A stretch of 64,000 nt of DNA from an uncultured Bacilli bacterium (GCA_934182615.1 CAKPRO010000008.1:1-64000); one strand, 5' to 3'. Shown: positions 18,854 to 28,582, counted from the stretch's first letter. A program made the numbers and translations. The notes: a model not told the origin generated them from the sequence alone.

Positions 18854-19732
18854 TTATTTGTATAATTCTTTGTTAAATAATTCTAAATTATTATTCATAA
18901 TGGTTATATAACTTTCATTTGAATTGGTAATACCACCATCAATTGATTCCATAGTGTTTATGGTTACTAGTTCAAGATTGTAGTCTTCAATTAGTTTTTG
19001 ACAGGTTGAGTTTGTTTCAGTGTTTGAAGTATAGATATATTTTATTTCGCCATTTCTGATTAATTTTTTTACTTCGTCAATAATATTTTCATTTAAGGCA
19101 TCTGTTTCTTCTAGAGAAATTACTTTTAAGTTATATTTTTCTAGATATTTAAACATATCATTATCAACAACAATTGTTTTATATGGGGCTAGGCTTATTG
19201 ATTCTTTCATATCAGCGTCTAATCTTGATATATTATATTTTAATTCATCATATTTATTTTCAATACCTGTTCCTTCGTCATTAGATATTAGATATGGGTT
19301 AGTTATATATTCTAAAAGACCATTTTTAGTGTTTTGAGCCATCATTAAATAGTTATATGGATTAAGCCAAAGTTCGGCGATATCATTTTCATAAGTCATT
19401 CCCATTGATACATCTATTACTTTTAATTTTTTGTTGTAATTGATCATCTTTACGGCATAGTCTCTTTCACGATCTAGACTATTAAATACGAATAGGTCAG
19501 TATTTGAATATTCTTTTAATTTCTTGTCGGATAATTCAAAATCTTTAGTATTTACTCCGGATGGATAAATACTATAAACAGAACTATTATTACCATATAA
19601 ACTTGTTATTAGATATTTTATTGGGTAAGTGGTCGTATATATATTAATATTTTCCATACTATCTTTAGTTATGTTACATCCTGATAGTAAGAATACTCCT
19701 AATAATAATATTAATAATTTTAATTTTTTCAT
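18854..19732 (-). CDS. TroA-fold (ZnuA/AdcA-like) lipoprotein lacking the metal-ligand histidines
   Basis: 292 residues from the ATG at 19732, which follows GAAGGA; an ATG 18 nt upstream overlaps the site. A signal peptide ends in lipobox LLSGC. The layout follows cluster A-I metal-binding proteins: YPSGVNTKDFEL, LWLNPYNYLMMAQN, APYKTIVVDNDMFKYLEKY and IKYIYTSNTETN. In family members the first, second and third of these carry His ligands; here those positions read Lys, Leu/Glu and Asp, and I find no His at all in the protein. No ABC permease or ATPase is adjacent. Fold assignment is fairly confident, zinc or manganese transport is not. Confidence 0.7.
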   Translation of the reverse strand: MKKLKLLILLLGVFLLSGCNITKDSMENINIYTTTYPIKYLITSLYGNNSSVYSIYPSGVNTKDFELSDKKLKEYSNTDLFVFNSLDRERDYAVKMINYNKKLKVIDVSMGMTYENDIAELWLNPYNYLMMAQNTKNGLLEYITNPYLISNDEGTGIENKYDELKYNISRLDADMKESISLAPYKTIVVDNDMFKYLEKYNLKVISLEETDALNENIIDEVKKLIRNGEIKYIYTSNTETNSTCQKLIEDYNLELVTINTMESIDGGITNSNESYITIMNNNLELFNKELYK

Positions 19733-19872
19733 TTTTATTCCTTCTTTCATTCTTTTTATATATTAATATTACTATATTTTTATTTTTTTGTAAATAGATA
19801 GAAAAAATAAATTTTTATTATTGATAAAAATACATATATATTGTATAATTATATTGATGATAGGAGAGTACT

Positions 19873-22482
19873 ATGAGAGAGATAATAAAAAGAAATGGTA
19901 AGTTTTTGATAATTATGTTATTGATCGTTGTTTTTGGTATAATTGGTGTTACTGTGGCTATTAAAGTTGGTAATTTTAATCCTATTAACTTAAGTACTAA
20001 GACAGCTAATATTGATTTAAATTTAACCTATGATACGGCGGTTAACGAGGCTAAAGTTACTAGTACGGATAAGATGCTTCCGATAGCGGATTCTTTGGTT
20101 ACTGGGCCTACGGTTAGTGATGAAAGGGTATTAAAAGTTAAGTTTATGGTTACTGGTAAAGCTAGTAATCCAAGTAATACAATATATGATATTGCTCTTC
20201 ATAATGCTGAAATTGATTGTGCTCTTCGGACAGAGGATTTGAAATGGCGTTTATATAAGAATAATACTTTAATTTCTTCGGGTAATTTATCGCCAACATT
20301 TGATACTATGTCTGGTCAAAGATTGGTTCTTACTAATACACAACAAGATTTGACTACTTCTACGGATACTTATGTATTTTTACTTTGGATTAGTGAGTCT
20401 TGCACTGGTGATATTAAGTCTTGTACTAAAGAACAAGATCAAAGCAAGTATTTAAATAAATCTTTAACAGCGGATATTAAGATTGAACTTTCTACTAAGA
20501 GTAAAAAGGAACTTGTTAGAACTACTGGTAGTGCATTGTCTTGTAGTTATGTTGCAACAAGTATTCCTAGTTGTAATACTGCTACATACGATGGTACTGA
20601 GCAGGTATTAATTAATGATGGAGACTATTATACTTTAGATAGGGCTACTGGTATTAATGCTGGTACATATGCTGTTACTGCTAGGGTAAAAGATGGTTAT
20701 AAGTGGACTGATGGTAGTACTGATCCTAAGGTTGTTAGTTGTAATATAAATAAAAGAAGTGTATCTATTACTAGTGATGATTTATCTGTTGATGTTGGCA
20801 GTTTTGATAATCATGATACTAGTGCTATTATTGCTAATAATTTAGTATCAGGGCATTCTGTTAGTTATGTATTTATTAATTCTAGTGTTGCTGGGGTTGG
20901 TAGTGGTACAGCAACTCCGACTGCTGTTAAGATTGTCGATAGTAGTAATAATGATGTTACAGATAATTATAATATTGCTTATAATTCTGGTTCTATTGAT
21001 GTTAAATGTATTAATACGGCTACTGCTCCAACAGTATCTAATCTGATATATACTGGGGCTACACTAACTGGAGTAAGTGGTGGAAGTAATGTTGTTATTA
21101 CTGGTAGTAAAACAGCCAAAGATATGGGAAATTATAAGGTTACTGTTAAACCAGAGAGTAATTATTGTTGGAGTGATTATTCTACTGATGAGAAAACGTT
21201 TACTTGGTCAATTGGTAGTAATATGCTTAATGCTACTATTGCTAATAAGACTGTTACTTATACTGGATCTGCTGTTAGTTCAAATGCAGTTGTTATTAAA
21301 GATTCTAATGGTAATACTATTACAGGACCTACTGTTACATATAAATATTATAGTGGTTCTAGTTGTTCGACATCTATTACTAGTGCTCCGACAGCGGCGG
21401 GTAATTATTCTGTTAAGGCTATTATATCTGCGTATGGTGCCTATCAAGCTACGGAAAGTAATTGTGCTTTGATAACTATTAATAAGAAAAGTTCTAGTAT
21501 AAGTCTTAGTTCGTTTCCAACTTCTTTAGTTTATAGTACTGGTACTAGAAGTTATTCTTATACTTATACTGGTGATAGTACTACTCCTAGTATTACTTGT
21601 TCTAGTTCTAATACTTCTATTGCTACTTGTAATGTTGATACTACTAATAAAAAGATTAATGTTGTTTCTAAAGGAATTGGTAGTACTACTATTACAGTTA
21701 AGGCTGCTGCTACTAGTACTTATAATGCTTCTTCAGTTAGTAAATCGTTATCTATTACTTGTTTGAATACGGCTACTGAACCTACTAGTAAAGGTAGTGT
21801 TACTTATACTGGCAGTGTTATTACTGGTGTAAGTGGAGGAAGTAATATTACTTTATCTGGTACTAAATCGGCTACTTCGGTTGGTAATTATACGGTTACG
21901 GCAACACCTAATACAGGTTATTGTTGGAGTAATAATACTATGACTACGAAGAGTTATTCTTGGAGTATTGTGGCTTCTAAAACGGCTACTGAGCCTTCAG
22001 TATATAATTATACTTATAATTGTAATACACCTACTGTTACTGGTGTAAGTGGAGGTAATAATGTTACTTTATCTGGTACTACTTCTAGTAGTAGTACAGG
22101 AACGTTTACTGCTTATGCAACTCCAAAAACTAATTATGCATGGAGTGATGGTACTACTGCTTCAAAAAGTTATACTTGGACAGTAGCGGCTCATACACAC
22201 GTATTTACTGCTCGTGGTAATACTAAGTTTAGTACAGGATTTACTTGGACTTCTGGTGGTAATAGTTATACGACAGCATATGCTATTTATTGTAGAACTT
22301 GTGGTATGTCAGCTTTATATTATAAGAATAATTATGATAGTTCTGAGACTTCACTTATGAGTCCATCTTATCCATATGGTACATCAGACGGATATTTGAT
22401 ATTTAGTGATAGTTCTGTTACATATGCTAAATATAAGGCTCATAGTTGTGGGTTATCTGGATCTACTATTACGGGATATTAA
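19873..22482 (+). CDS. Large membrane-anchored Ig-like/MBG-repeat surface protein
   Basis: 869 residues. An N-terminal anchor ([20 protein letters not shown]) is followed by a beta module (~30-215) ending [12 protein letters not shown], similar in layout to the modules at 33702, 34361 and 50009. Then come MBG/Ig-like repeats, with recurring [21 protein letters not shown] and GYCWS units near residues 375-450 and 640-780. The C-terminal part has CRTCG and paired Cys residues. No LPXTG is present. The repeats are degenerate copies of ~70-80 residues. Likely an adhesin or surface-layer protein; ligand unknown. It is very rich in Thr/Ser, and two long Leu/Val-rich out-of-frame ORFs inside it are shadows. 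Confidence 0.8.
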   Translation: MREIIKRNGKFLIIMLLIVVFGIIGVTVAIKVGNFNPINLSTKTANIDLNLTYDTAVNEAKVTSTDKMLPIADSLVTGPTVSDERVLKVKFMVTGKASNPSNTIYDIALHNAEIDCALRTEDLKWRLYKNNTLISSGNLSPTFDTMSGQRLVLTNTQQDLTTSTDTYVFLLWISESCTGDIKSCTKEQDQSKYLNKSLTADIKIELSTKSKKELVRTTGSALSCSYVATSIPSCNTATYDGTEQVLINDGDYYTLDRATGINAGTYAVTARVKDGYKWTDGSTDPKVVSCNINKRSVSITSDDLSVDVGSFDNHDTSAIIANNLVSGHSVSYVFINSSVAGVGSGTATPTAVKIVDSSNNDVTDNYNIAYNSGSIDVKCINTATAPTVSNLIYTGATLTGVSGGSNVVITGSKTAKDMGNYKVTVKPESNYCWSDYSTDEKTFTWSIGSNMLNATIANKTVTYTGSAVSSNAVVIKDSNGNTITGPTVTYKYYSGSSCSTSITSAPTAAGNYSVKAIISAYGAYQATESNCALITINKKSSSISLSSFPTSLVYSTGTRSYSYTYTGDSTTPSITCSSSNTSIATCNVDTTNKKINVVSKGIGSTTITVKAAATSTYNASSVSKSLSITCLNTATEPTSKGSVTYTGSVITGVSGGSNITLSGTKSATSVGNYTVTATPNTGYCWSNNTMTTKSYSWSIVASKTATEPSVYNYTYNCNTPTVTGVSGGNNVTLSGTTSSSSTGTFTAYATPKTNYAWSDGTTASKSYTWTVAAHTHVFTARGNTKFSTGFTWTSGGNSYTTAYAIYCRTCGMSALYYKNNYDSSETSLMSPSYPYGTSDGYLIFSDSSVTYAKYKAHSCGLSGSTITGY

Positions 22483-22511
22483 GACTATTGATTAATAGTC
22501 TTTTCTTTTTG
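22483..22511 (+). terminator. Intrinsic terminator
   Basis: GACTATT / AATAGTC stem followed by TTTTCTTTTT. Confidence 0.85.
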
Positions 22512-22550
22512 TTTAAAATGTTATATAATATTAGGGAAAGAAGGAAGATT

Positions 22551-23579
22551 ATGAAGACAGATGATTTTGATTATTATTTACCTGAAGAACTTATCGCTCA
22601 AGTACCATTAGAGCATAGAGAAGAATCTAGATTATTAGTACTTGATAAGAATAATGGTGATATGATTGATGATAAATTTTATGATATAGTTAATTATTTG
22701 AATAAGGGTGATGTTTTAGTACTTAATGATACTAAGGTTATGCCTGCTAGATTGATAGGAGAAAAAATTGATACAGGAGCAGTTATTGAAGTATTACTTC
22801 TTAAGAATATTAATGAGGATAATTGGGAATGTTTGGTTAAACCCGCTAAAAGGGTTAAGGAAGGTACTATTATTTCTTTTGGTGATGGTAATCTTAAGGC
22901 TAAATGTACTAAGATAGGTGAAGATGGTATTAGGGAATTTACTTTTATATATGATGGTATTTTTTATGAAATATTAGATAAACTTGGTACTATGCCACTT
23001 CCTCCATATATTAAAGTTAAATTAGAAGATAAAGATAGATATCAGACAGTATATGCTAAGAATATTGGTAGTGCTGCTGCTCCGACTGCAGGACTTCATT
23101 TTACTAAGGAATTATTAAAAGAAATAGAAGATAAGGGTATTACTATTTGTTATATTACTTTACATGTAGGACTGGGTACTTTTAGACCAGTAGCAGTAGA
23201 AGATGTTACTAAACATAAGATGCATAGTGAGTTTTATAGTATGACTAAAGAAGTAGCGAATACTTTAAATATGGCTAAATTAGAAGGAAGAAATATAATT
23301 GCAGTAGGTACTACTACTACTAGAACATTAGAAACGATTATGAATAAGTATAATACATTTAAAGAGTGTTCTGGATGGACAGATATCTTTATATATCCTG
23401 GATATGAATTTAAAGGTATAGATGGACTTATTACTAATTTTCATTTACCTAAATCTACATTAGTAATGTTGGTATCAGCATTTGCTAGTAAAGAAATAAT
23501 ATTAAATGCTTATAAGCATGCAGTTGAAGATAAATATAGGTTTTTCTCATTTGGAGATGCTATGTTTATTCATAAATAA
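22551..23579 (+). CDS. queA: S-adenosylmethionine:tRNA ribosyltransferase-isomerase
   Basis: 342 residues from the ATG at 22551 (site GAAGGAAGATT), beginning [17 protein letters not shown]. Conserved stretches are [47 protein letters not shown] and GTTTTRTLE. It converts preQ1-modified tRNA to epoxyqueuosine using SAM. It completes, with tgt at 9316, two steps of queuosine synthesis; the two genes are unlinked here by 12 kb. Confidence 0.97.
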   Translation: MKTDDFDYYLPEELIAQVPLEHREESRLLVLDKNNGDMIDDKFYDIVNYLNKGDVLVLNDTKVMPARLIGEKIDTGAVIEVLLLKNINEDNWECLVKPAKRVKEGTIISFGDGNLKAKCTKIGEDGIREFTFIYDGIFYEILDKLGTMPLPPYIKVKLEDKDRYQTVYAKNIGSAAAPTAGLHFTKELLKEIEDKGITICYITLHVGLGTFRPVAVEDVTKHKMHSEFYSMTKEVANTLNMAKLEGRNIIAVGTTTTRTLETIMNKYNTFKECSGWTDIFIYPGYEFKGIDGLITNFHLPKSTLVMLVSAFASKEIILNAYKHAVEDKYRFFSFGDAMFIHK

Positions 23580-23593
23580 TTTTAAGAAAACTA

Positions 23594-23622
23594 TTTACAA
23601 ACTACTAAAATTATTATATAAT
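23594..23622 (+). promoter_or_regulatory. tRNA-Leu promoter
   Basis: TTTACA (23594-23599), 17-bp spacer, TATAAT (23617-23622), 12 bp before the tRNA. Confidence 0.8.
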
Positions 23623-23633
23623 TTAGTAGTAAT

Positions 23634-23719
23634 GCCAGCCTGGCGGAATGGTAGACGCGGTAGACTCAAAATCTACTACTAGTGATAGTGTGAGGGTTCA
23701 AGTCCCTTGGCTGGTACCA
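23634..23719 (+). tRNA. tRNA-Leu (CAA)
   Basis: 86 nt with a long variable arm. Acceptor GCCAGCC/GGCTGGT, D arm with GGAATGGTAGACGCGG, anticodon loop CTCAAAA between TAGA and TCTA, T arm GGGTTCAAGTCCC, encoded CCA. Confidence 0.93.
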
Positions 23720-23730
23720 ATAGAAAAGTT

Positions 23731-23757
23731 AGAGAACCTTGAAAAGTTCTCTTTTTT
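23731..23757 (+). terminator. tRNA-Leu terminator
   Basis: AGAGAAC / GTTCTCT stem with six Ts. Confidence 0.85.
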
Positions 23758-23792
23758 GTGTTATAATAGGCAGTACTTAGGAGGAGTATGAT

Positions 23793-24572
23793 ATGAAAAA
23801 GATTGATGATATAAGTTTTTTTAGACAATTGTTTTTGGAACTTAAGAAAAATGGTGTTGAAGAATGTGATGTTGTAGAACTTAGTAAGAAATTGTATCCT
23901 TATTTTGAAAGTAAAGAATATAATAAATTATTTTCATTAAGTTCTAGTAAAATACAAAGTAGAGTAGTGATTAATAATATGCTCGAATATTTTACTAAGC
24001 GTTCTAAAGAATTACTTTATAGTGGAAATAGTAGAGTATTTGAATTAAATCCTAGAGACAATGTAGAAATTATTAGTAGAATGCAGTTAGATGTTATTAG
24101 ATCTTTAGCGGATACTTTAACTATTATTAAGAGTGTTGAAGATAAATATAATGTTAAAATATATAATTTTAATCCTGCTTTAAATTATAATTTATTAAAT
24201 GCTAGAGGTAAATATTTGAATTTAAATCAAAGATTGGTATCTGATGCTGATAGTAGTAAGAAAAAGATTACTATGATAGATACTTTATCTTTATATGAAT
24301 GTCCAATTGATGATGCATTTTGTAGTTTTGAAGATGGCGTTGGTATAGATATTAAGATACCTAGTAGTGCTAGTTATGTTATAGTACATAGTTATAGTAG
24401 AACTTTAAAGGGTGAATATACTGATAGTAGAATTTATACTAAAGAGACTGCTGTTGATAAGCTTAATGAGATGGCTCTAGTAGGAGAAGATTCAATGAGG
24501 GAGTTTTTGGATGATTTAAATATGAATGATGTTAAAAGTGCTCCTAAAGTTTTGGTTAGAAAATTAAAATAA
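23793..24572 (+). CDS. Conserved-looking protein of unknown function (259 aa)
   Basis: RBS GGAGGAG precedes the ATG. The protein starts MKKIDDISFFRQLFLEL, is mostly helical and charged in the first 120 residues, and has a beta-rich second half (IDIKIPSSASYVIVHSYSRT). There is no signal peptide, membrane segment or metal motif, so it is presumably cytoplasmic. It is monocistronic between tRNA-Leu and nrdD, with its own terminator. No family recognised. Confidence 0.75.
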   Translation: MKKIDDISFFRQLFLELKKNGVEECDVVELSKKLYPYFESKEYNKLFSLSSSKIQSRVVINNMLEYFTKRSKELLYSGNSRVFELNPRDNVEIISRMQLDVIRSLADTLTIIKSVEDKYNVKIYNFNPALNYNLLNARGKYLNLNQRLVSDADSSKKKITMIDTLSLYECPIDDAFCSFEDGVGIDIKIPSSASYVIVHSYSRTLKGEYTDSRIYTKETAVDKLNEMALVGEDSMREFLDDLNMNDVKSAPKVLVRKLK

Positions 24573-24594
24573 TGATTAGTAAATATTTGTTTGT

Positions 24595-24630
24595 AAGAGA
24601 AAAAGTTAACTAGTAGTTTTTTCTCTTTTT
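24595..24630 (+). terminator. Intrinsic terminator
   Basis: AGAGAAAAAGTTAAC / GTTTTTTCTCT arms followed by TTTT. Confidence 0.75.
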
Positions 24631-25004
24631 AATTGCTTTATTTATAAGGAATTATATTTAAAATACACGAACAATTAACTTGTATATTAAAATTAAAAAA
24701 TTGTGAAAAATTAAAAAAATAGGAAACGGTGATTTTTATAAAATAAGAAAAAATAAAAAAATAATTGACATATAATATGGCACCGTCACACTATATAAAG
24801 CCTTTAAATATAAGCAATTATGTGATATAGGATACAAAAATAGTAAATTAATAAAAAATAGAAAAAATTGAAAAAGAGAAAAATATAAAAAATAAAAAAA
24901 GTAAAAAAACAGAAAAATGTAAAAAATAAAAAATACGAACAAAAAGTATTGACAAAGAACTTTCTAGACTATATAATGGTATCTGTAAGGTAGGAGGAAG
25001 AAGT
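24631..25004 (+). promoter_or_regulatory. nrdD control region
   Basis: An extremely A-rich 370-bp spacer without genes. A perfect consensus promoter TTGACA (24949-24954), 17-bp spacer, TATAAT (24972-24977) drives nrdD. Two stretches resembling NrdR boxes, ACACTATATAAAG (24788-24800) and GACTATATAATGG over the -10, may be repressor sites, though their spacing is wider than usual. An ACGGTG/CACCGT inverted repeat lies at 24725-24786. Minus-strand ORFs here are composition artefacts. Confidence 0.6.
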
Positions 25005-27302
25005 ATGGTTGAAACTGAAGAAAAGTTAGAAACTATTGAAGTAGTTAAAAGAAATGGCAAGAAAGTAGAGTTCGATGGAACTAAAGTTGCTCTTGCTATT
25101 AAGAAAGGCTTTGATAGTATTTTAATTGAAGAAGATGAAAAAAAATATAGTGAGAAAGATATTCAAAAAGTATATCAAGCAGTTATTAAGAAGATAGCTA
25201 AAGAATATTTACCACTAGGAAAAATAAAAATAGAGGAAGTTCAAGACTTGATTGAAGATATGCTAAAAAAATATGATTATATTGATGTATATGAATCATT
25301 TTCAGAATATCGTCAAAGAAGAGCAGCAGCTCGTATAGCGTTTAGAGATGACAAGATACAAGCTAAGCTGCAGAAGAGTATTGAAGGACTTGGACTTAAG
25401 TCTGCAAATGAAGAAGATAGCAAAAGAGAGAATGCCAATATTGATGGTAATTCTGCAATGGGTACTATGTTACAATTTGGTAGTACTATATCAAGAGTAT
25501 TTACTGAGACATATTTAATGAAAAAGAAATTTGCAGAGGCTCATGATAATGGTGATATTCATATTCATGATATGGACTTTGAAGCTATGGGTACTACTAC
25601 TTGTATGCAAATAGATTTGAATAAGTTATTTAAAGGTGGTTTTTCTACTGGACATGGACATCTTAGAGAACCTAAAGATATTATGAGTTATTCAGCACTA
25701 GCAGCAATAGCTATCCAATCTAATCAAAATGATCAACACGGAGGGCAATCAATACCAGCATTTGACTATTATTTAGCACCTGGTGTACTTAAAACATTTA
25801 AAAAGATGTTTAAACAAGCAGTATATGAATTATTAGATTTTACTGATTTTATTAGTTTTATAAATATGGATAGAGTAGAGAAAGAAATTGATAAGTTATC
25901 TAGTATTGACTTAGATATTACTATATTTGAACCTATTTATAAAGAGAGTACTGAAGTAAAGAGAATCTTTGAAAAAGCTTATGAAACAGCTTATAAGAAA
26001 ACAGATAGACAAACATATCAAGCAATGGAAGCATTCGTTCATAATCTAAACACAATGCATTCAAGAGCAGGAGCACAAGTACCGTTTTCTAGTATTAATT
26101 TTGGTACTGATACATCACCTGAAGGTAGAATGGTTATTAAGAATTTCTTATTATCTATTGATGCTGGGCTTGGTAAGAATGAAACTCCAATATTCCCAAT
26201 ATCAATATTTAAAGTTAAGAAAGGTGTAAACTATGATCCAGAGGATCCGAACTATGATTTATTTAAATTATCATGTAAAGTATCTTCAAAGAGATTATTC
26301 CCTAACTTCTCATTTATGGATTCGTCATTTAATAAACCTTATTATAAGGGAGACTATAATACTGAAGTAGGATACATGGGATGTAGAACTAGAGTAATTG
26401 GTAATGTTGTAGACGAAGATAAGGCTGTTACTCCTGGTAGAGGTAATTTATCATTTACTTCAATTAACTTACCTAGACTTGGTATTAAACATGGTATTGT
26501 AAGAAATGATGAGACTGATATGAAAGGCTTCTACGAAGAACTAGGAGAACTTATGGATTTAGTTAAAGATCAATTACTTGAAAGATTTGAAATTCAATGT
26601 AATAAGAGACTTTATAATTTCCCATTCTTATTAGGACAGGGAGTATGGATTGATTCAGATAAGTTAAAACCTAATGATAGATTAAGAAAGATACTTAAAC
26701 ATGGTACTTTATCAATTGGTTTTATTGGTCTTGCTGAATGTCTTAAGGCTTTAATTGGTAAACATCATGGTGAGAGTGATGAGGCTCAAAAACTAGGACT
26801 TGAGATTATTGAATTTATGAGAAATAGATGTGATGAGTATGCTAAAGAATATAAGTTAAACTTTACTTTACTTGCTACTCCAGCAGAAGGTTTATCGGGT
26901 AGATTTATTAATATAGATAAGGCTGTATATGGTAAGATTAAGGGCGTTACTGATAGAGAATACTATACTAATTCATTCCATGTACCAGTATATTATAATA
27001 TATCAATAGTAAATAAAATTAAGAAGGAAGGTCCATATCATAAATATACTAATGCTGGTCATATTAGTTATATTGAGTTAGATGGTGATACTACGAATAA
27101 CTTAGAGGCATTTGAAAAGATAATTAGATTAATGTATGAAAATGATATGGGATATGCTGCAATTAACCATCCAGTAGATAGAGATCCAGTATGTGGTTAT
27201 GTTGGTGTAATCGGAGATGTTTGCCCTGGATGTGGTAGAAAAGCATATGAAGGTGTTCCAATAGAAAGGGTAAATGACTATAAAAATAGTTGTAATTGTT
27301 AA
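25005..27302 (+). CDS. nrdD: Anaerobic ribonucleoside-triphosphate reductase, large subunit
   Basis: 765 residues. An N-terminal ATP-cone (residues ~10-100, VVKRNGKKVEFD) precedes the class III reductase core (NIDGNSAMGTMLQFG, HIHDMDF, NTMHSRAGAQVPFSSINFG). The C-terminal zinc site is CGYVGVIGDVCPGCGRK. The chain stops at SCNC shortly after it. In other NrdD proteins a glycyl-radical tail (RxCGYLG) follows the zinc site; here that motif is in the separate ORF at 27325. It reduces ribonucleotides under anaerobic conditions and is activated by NrdG, encoded downstream. Confidence 0.95.
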   Translation: MVETEEKLETIEVVKRNGKKVEFDGTKVALAIKKGFDSILIEEDEKKYSEKDIQKVYQAVIKKIAKEYLPLGKIKIEEVQDLIEDMLKKYDYIDVYESFSEYRQRRAAARIAFRDDKIQAKLQKSIEGLGLKSANEEDSKRENANIDGNSAMGTMLQFGSTISRVFTETYLMKKKFAEAHDNGDIHIHDMDFEAMGTTTCMQIDLNKLFKGGFSTGHGHLREPKDIMSYSALAAIAIQSNQNDQHGGQSIPAFDYYLAPGVLKTFKKMFKQAVYELLDFTDFISFINMDRVEKEIDKLSSIDLDITIFEPIYKESTEVKRIFEKAYETAYKKTDRQTYQAMEAFVHNLNTMHSRAGAQVPFSSINFGTDTSPEGRMVIKNFLLSIDAGLGKNETPIFPISIFKVKKGVNYDPEDPNYDLFKLSCKVSSKRLFPNFSFMDSSFNKPYYKGDYNTEVGYMGCRTRVIGNVVDEDKAVTPGRGNLSFTSINLPRLGIKHGIVRNDETDMKGFYEELGELMDLVKDQLLERFEIQCNKRLYNFPFLLGQGVWIDSDKLKPNDRLRKILKHGTLSIGFIGLAECLKALIGKHHGESDEAQKLGLEIIEFMRNRCDEYAKEYKLNFTLLATPAEGLSGRFINIDKAVYGKIKGVTDREYYTNSFHVPVYYNISIVNKIKKEGPYHKYTNAGHISYIELDGDTTNNLEAFEKIIRLMYENDMGYAAINHPVDRDPVCGYVGVIGDVCPGCGRKAYEGVPIERVNDYKNSCNC

Positions 27303-27324
27303 ATAAAGAAAAGAGGTAATTAAA

Positions 27325-27495
27325 ATGAAAGAAGAAACTAAAGAAAAATTAGTAGGTGAGGGTGTAGGTTTTGAAAGAATTAGAAGAATTACTGGATATC
27401 TAGTAGGTACTGTAGACAGATTTAATAACGGTAAAAGAGCAGAAGAAAGAGATAGAGTAAAACACGGTACTGAAGGATTACTTTCTAATAAATAA
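27325..27495 (+). CDS. Small glycyl-radical domain peptide of anaerobic ribonucleotide reductase (56 aa)
   Basis: 56 residues starting MKEETKEKLVGEG, with RRITGYLVGTVDRFN and the tail RAEERDRVKHG. This matches the C-terminal tail of full-length NrdD proteins (R-x-C-G-Y-L-G … F-N-x-G-K … R-V-K-H), where the Gly of GYLG carries the radical. It has its own AGAGGT site 22 bp after nrdD and overlaps nrdG by one base (TAATG). I infer the radical-bearing tail works in trans or as a docked subunit, comparable to GrcA with pyruvate formate-lyase. Small NRDD-type proteins exist in other Bacillota. Confidence 0.8.
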   Translation: MKEETKEKLVGEGVGFERIRRITGYLVGTVDRFNNGKRAEERDRVKHGTEGLLSNK

Positions 27496-28052
27496 TGAAG
27501 ATTAGACTTGCTAGTCCTGTTCTTATGCCTGATAGTATAGTAGATGGTGAGGGTATAAGAGCAGTGCTATGGACACAGGGGTGCTTGCATAAGTGCCCTG
27601 GGTGTCAAAATCCTCAGACTCATTCTTTTGATGATGGTTTTCTAATTGATATAGATGAAATTAAAGAACAAATTGATGAATTAGAAGGACAAGATGGTAT
27701 TACTTTTTCAGGAGGAGATCCTTTTTATCAAGTAGAAGAATGTATAGAGATTGCTAAATATATTAAAAGTAAAAAAATGAATATATGGTGTTATACTGGT
27801 TTTACTTATGAAACACTTATTAAACTAGCTAAAGATAATCCTAAAATAATTGAATTTTTGAAACTTATTGATGTTTTAGTAGATGGTCCATTTATTTTAG
27901 AAAAGAAGAGTTTGGATTGTGTTTTTAGGGGATCTACTAATCAGAGAATTATTGATACTAAGTTAAGTCTTAAAAATAGAGAAGTTGTTTTAGTAGATAA
28001 ATATTATACTGAAAAGAAAGTTAAAAATAAAAGAGATAGAATTTATATCTAA
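27495..28052 (+). CDS. nrdG: Anaerobic ribonucleotide reductase activating protein
   Basis: 185 residues. The radical SAM motif is CLHKCPGCQ (CxxxCxxC), followed by FSGGDPF and a GPF motif near residue 133. It uses SAM to generate the glycyl radical on NrdD. The TAATG junction with the 56-aa glycyl-radical ORF suggests translational coupling, fitting co-production of activator and target. A terminator overlaps the end of the gene. Confidence 0.95.
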   Translation: MKIRLASPVLMPDSIVDGEGIRAVLWTQGCLHKCPGCQNPQTHSFDDGFLIDIDEIKEQIDELEGQDGITFSGGDPFYQVEECIEIAKYIKSKKMNIWCYTGFTYETLIKLAKDNPKIIEFLKLIDVLVDGPFILEKKSLDCVFRGSTNQRIIDTKLSLKNREVVLVDKYYTEKKVKNKRDRIYI

Positions 28053-28067
28053 TCTCTTTTTGTTTTT
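28030..28067 (+). terminator. nrdG terminator
   Basis: AAAGAGAT / ATCTCTTT arms spanning the stop codon, followed by TTGTTTTT. A further palindrome TATAATAGAG/CTCTATTATA lies at about 28104-28138. Confidence 0.75.
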
Positions 28068-28182
28068 CCACTTCAACCTTAAATAAATTTAAGTTTTCCG
28101 TGGTATAATAGAGCCTATATTAATAGTCTCTATTATAAACAATTGTATGTATATATAAATTAAAATAAATAGTCATATTATA

Positions 28183-28211
28183 TTGACTATTAAGTATAAA
28201 TATAGTACAAT
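28183..28211 (+). promoter_or_regulatory. Promoter of the small toxin mRNA
   Basis: TTGACT (28183-28188), 17-bp spacer, TACAAT (28206-28211). The transcript would begin near 28218 with CTAGGTAACACC. Confidence 0.75.
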
Positions 28212-28284
28212 TATCTAGGTAACACCAATAAGGTGCGTCTCTCCATTTTTCCCAAGTATCTCTGGGAGGAAGGAGTGATTCTGT

Positions 28285-28389
28285 ATGAAAAAGTTTTCTT
28301 TCATCCTCAGGGGGTTAGGAGATTTGAGTAATGGATTACGTTGTAGCACTTGCTATGATAATCTTTTTCTTTGTTGTCTATATAGATAA
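28285..28389 (+). CDS. Short leader-type ORF (34 aa) overlapping the toxin ORF
   Basis: Starts MKKFSFILRGLGDL with a strong GGAAGGAG site 10 nt upstream and ends SCC-rich (LFLCCLYR). It overlaps the hydrophobic ORF at 28331 in another frame. Its translation may expose the downstream start, as in other two-ORF type I toxin mRNAs. Coding status is uncertain. Confidence 0.4.
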   Translation: MKKFSFILRGLGDLSNGLRCSTCYDNLFLCCLYR

Positions 28390-28408
28390 TAGAAAAAACA
28401 GGAGATAA
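28331..28408 (+). CDS. Putative type I toxin peptide (25 aa, membrane)
   Basis: MDYVVALAMIIFFFVVYID is followed by a basic tail RKNRR: one membrane segment and a positively charged end, like TxpA, Fst and holin-like toxins. TTAGGAG lies about 9 nt upstream. A strong promoter precedes the transcript and a minus-strand RNA gene overlaps its 3' side, the arrangement of txpA/ratA-type loci. Family membership is by pattern only. Confidence 0.6.
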   Translation: MDYVVALAMIIFFFVVYIDNRKNRR

Positions 28409-28523
28409 AAAAAGATGGCACCCAGGGGGTGCCTCTATAAAATACTTATGGAGAGAATACCTTTTGAAGCTAGGTGTTACCCATTTTTATTATGGATAAA
28501 TTTCTCTTCCTATAAGTATTCTA
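28408..28523 (-). ncRNA. Putative antisense antitoxin RNA (~100 nt)
   Basis: Minus-strand promoter: -35 TTGATA (complement of 28541-28546), 17-bp spacer, -10 TAGAAT (complement of 28518-28523). The RNA would start near 28511 and end at a strong terminator GGCACCC/GGGTGCC (28417-28433) followed by ATCTTTTTTT on the minus strand. It can fold on itself through AATACTTAT…ATAAGTATT arms. It lies antisense to the region just downstream of the toxin ORF and contains the complement of a CTAGGT motif also present at the toxin mRNA 5' end. Confidence 0.55.
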
Positions 28524-28553
28524 CCAAAAAATTATAAAAATATCAATACTTTC

Positions 28554-28582
28554 TTGAAATATATATTTGTTTATGATAAAAT
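28554..28582 (+). promoter_or_regulatory. Promoter of the poly-G leader upstream of BspA-like gene 2
   Basis: TTGAAA (28554-28559), 17-bp spacer, TAAAAT (28577-28582), with TTTATGATAAAATTAAT identical to the promoter at 49802. Confidence 0.75.

Noticed and set aside
21077..21766. Leu/Val-rich ORFs inside the Ig-like surface protein
   Set aside because: Out-of-frame shadows of Thr/Ser-rich repeats without ribosome binding sites.
24736..25060. Phe-rich minus-strand ORFs before nrdD
   Set aside because: They are produced by A-rich spacer DNA; no start signals or sensible protein composition.
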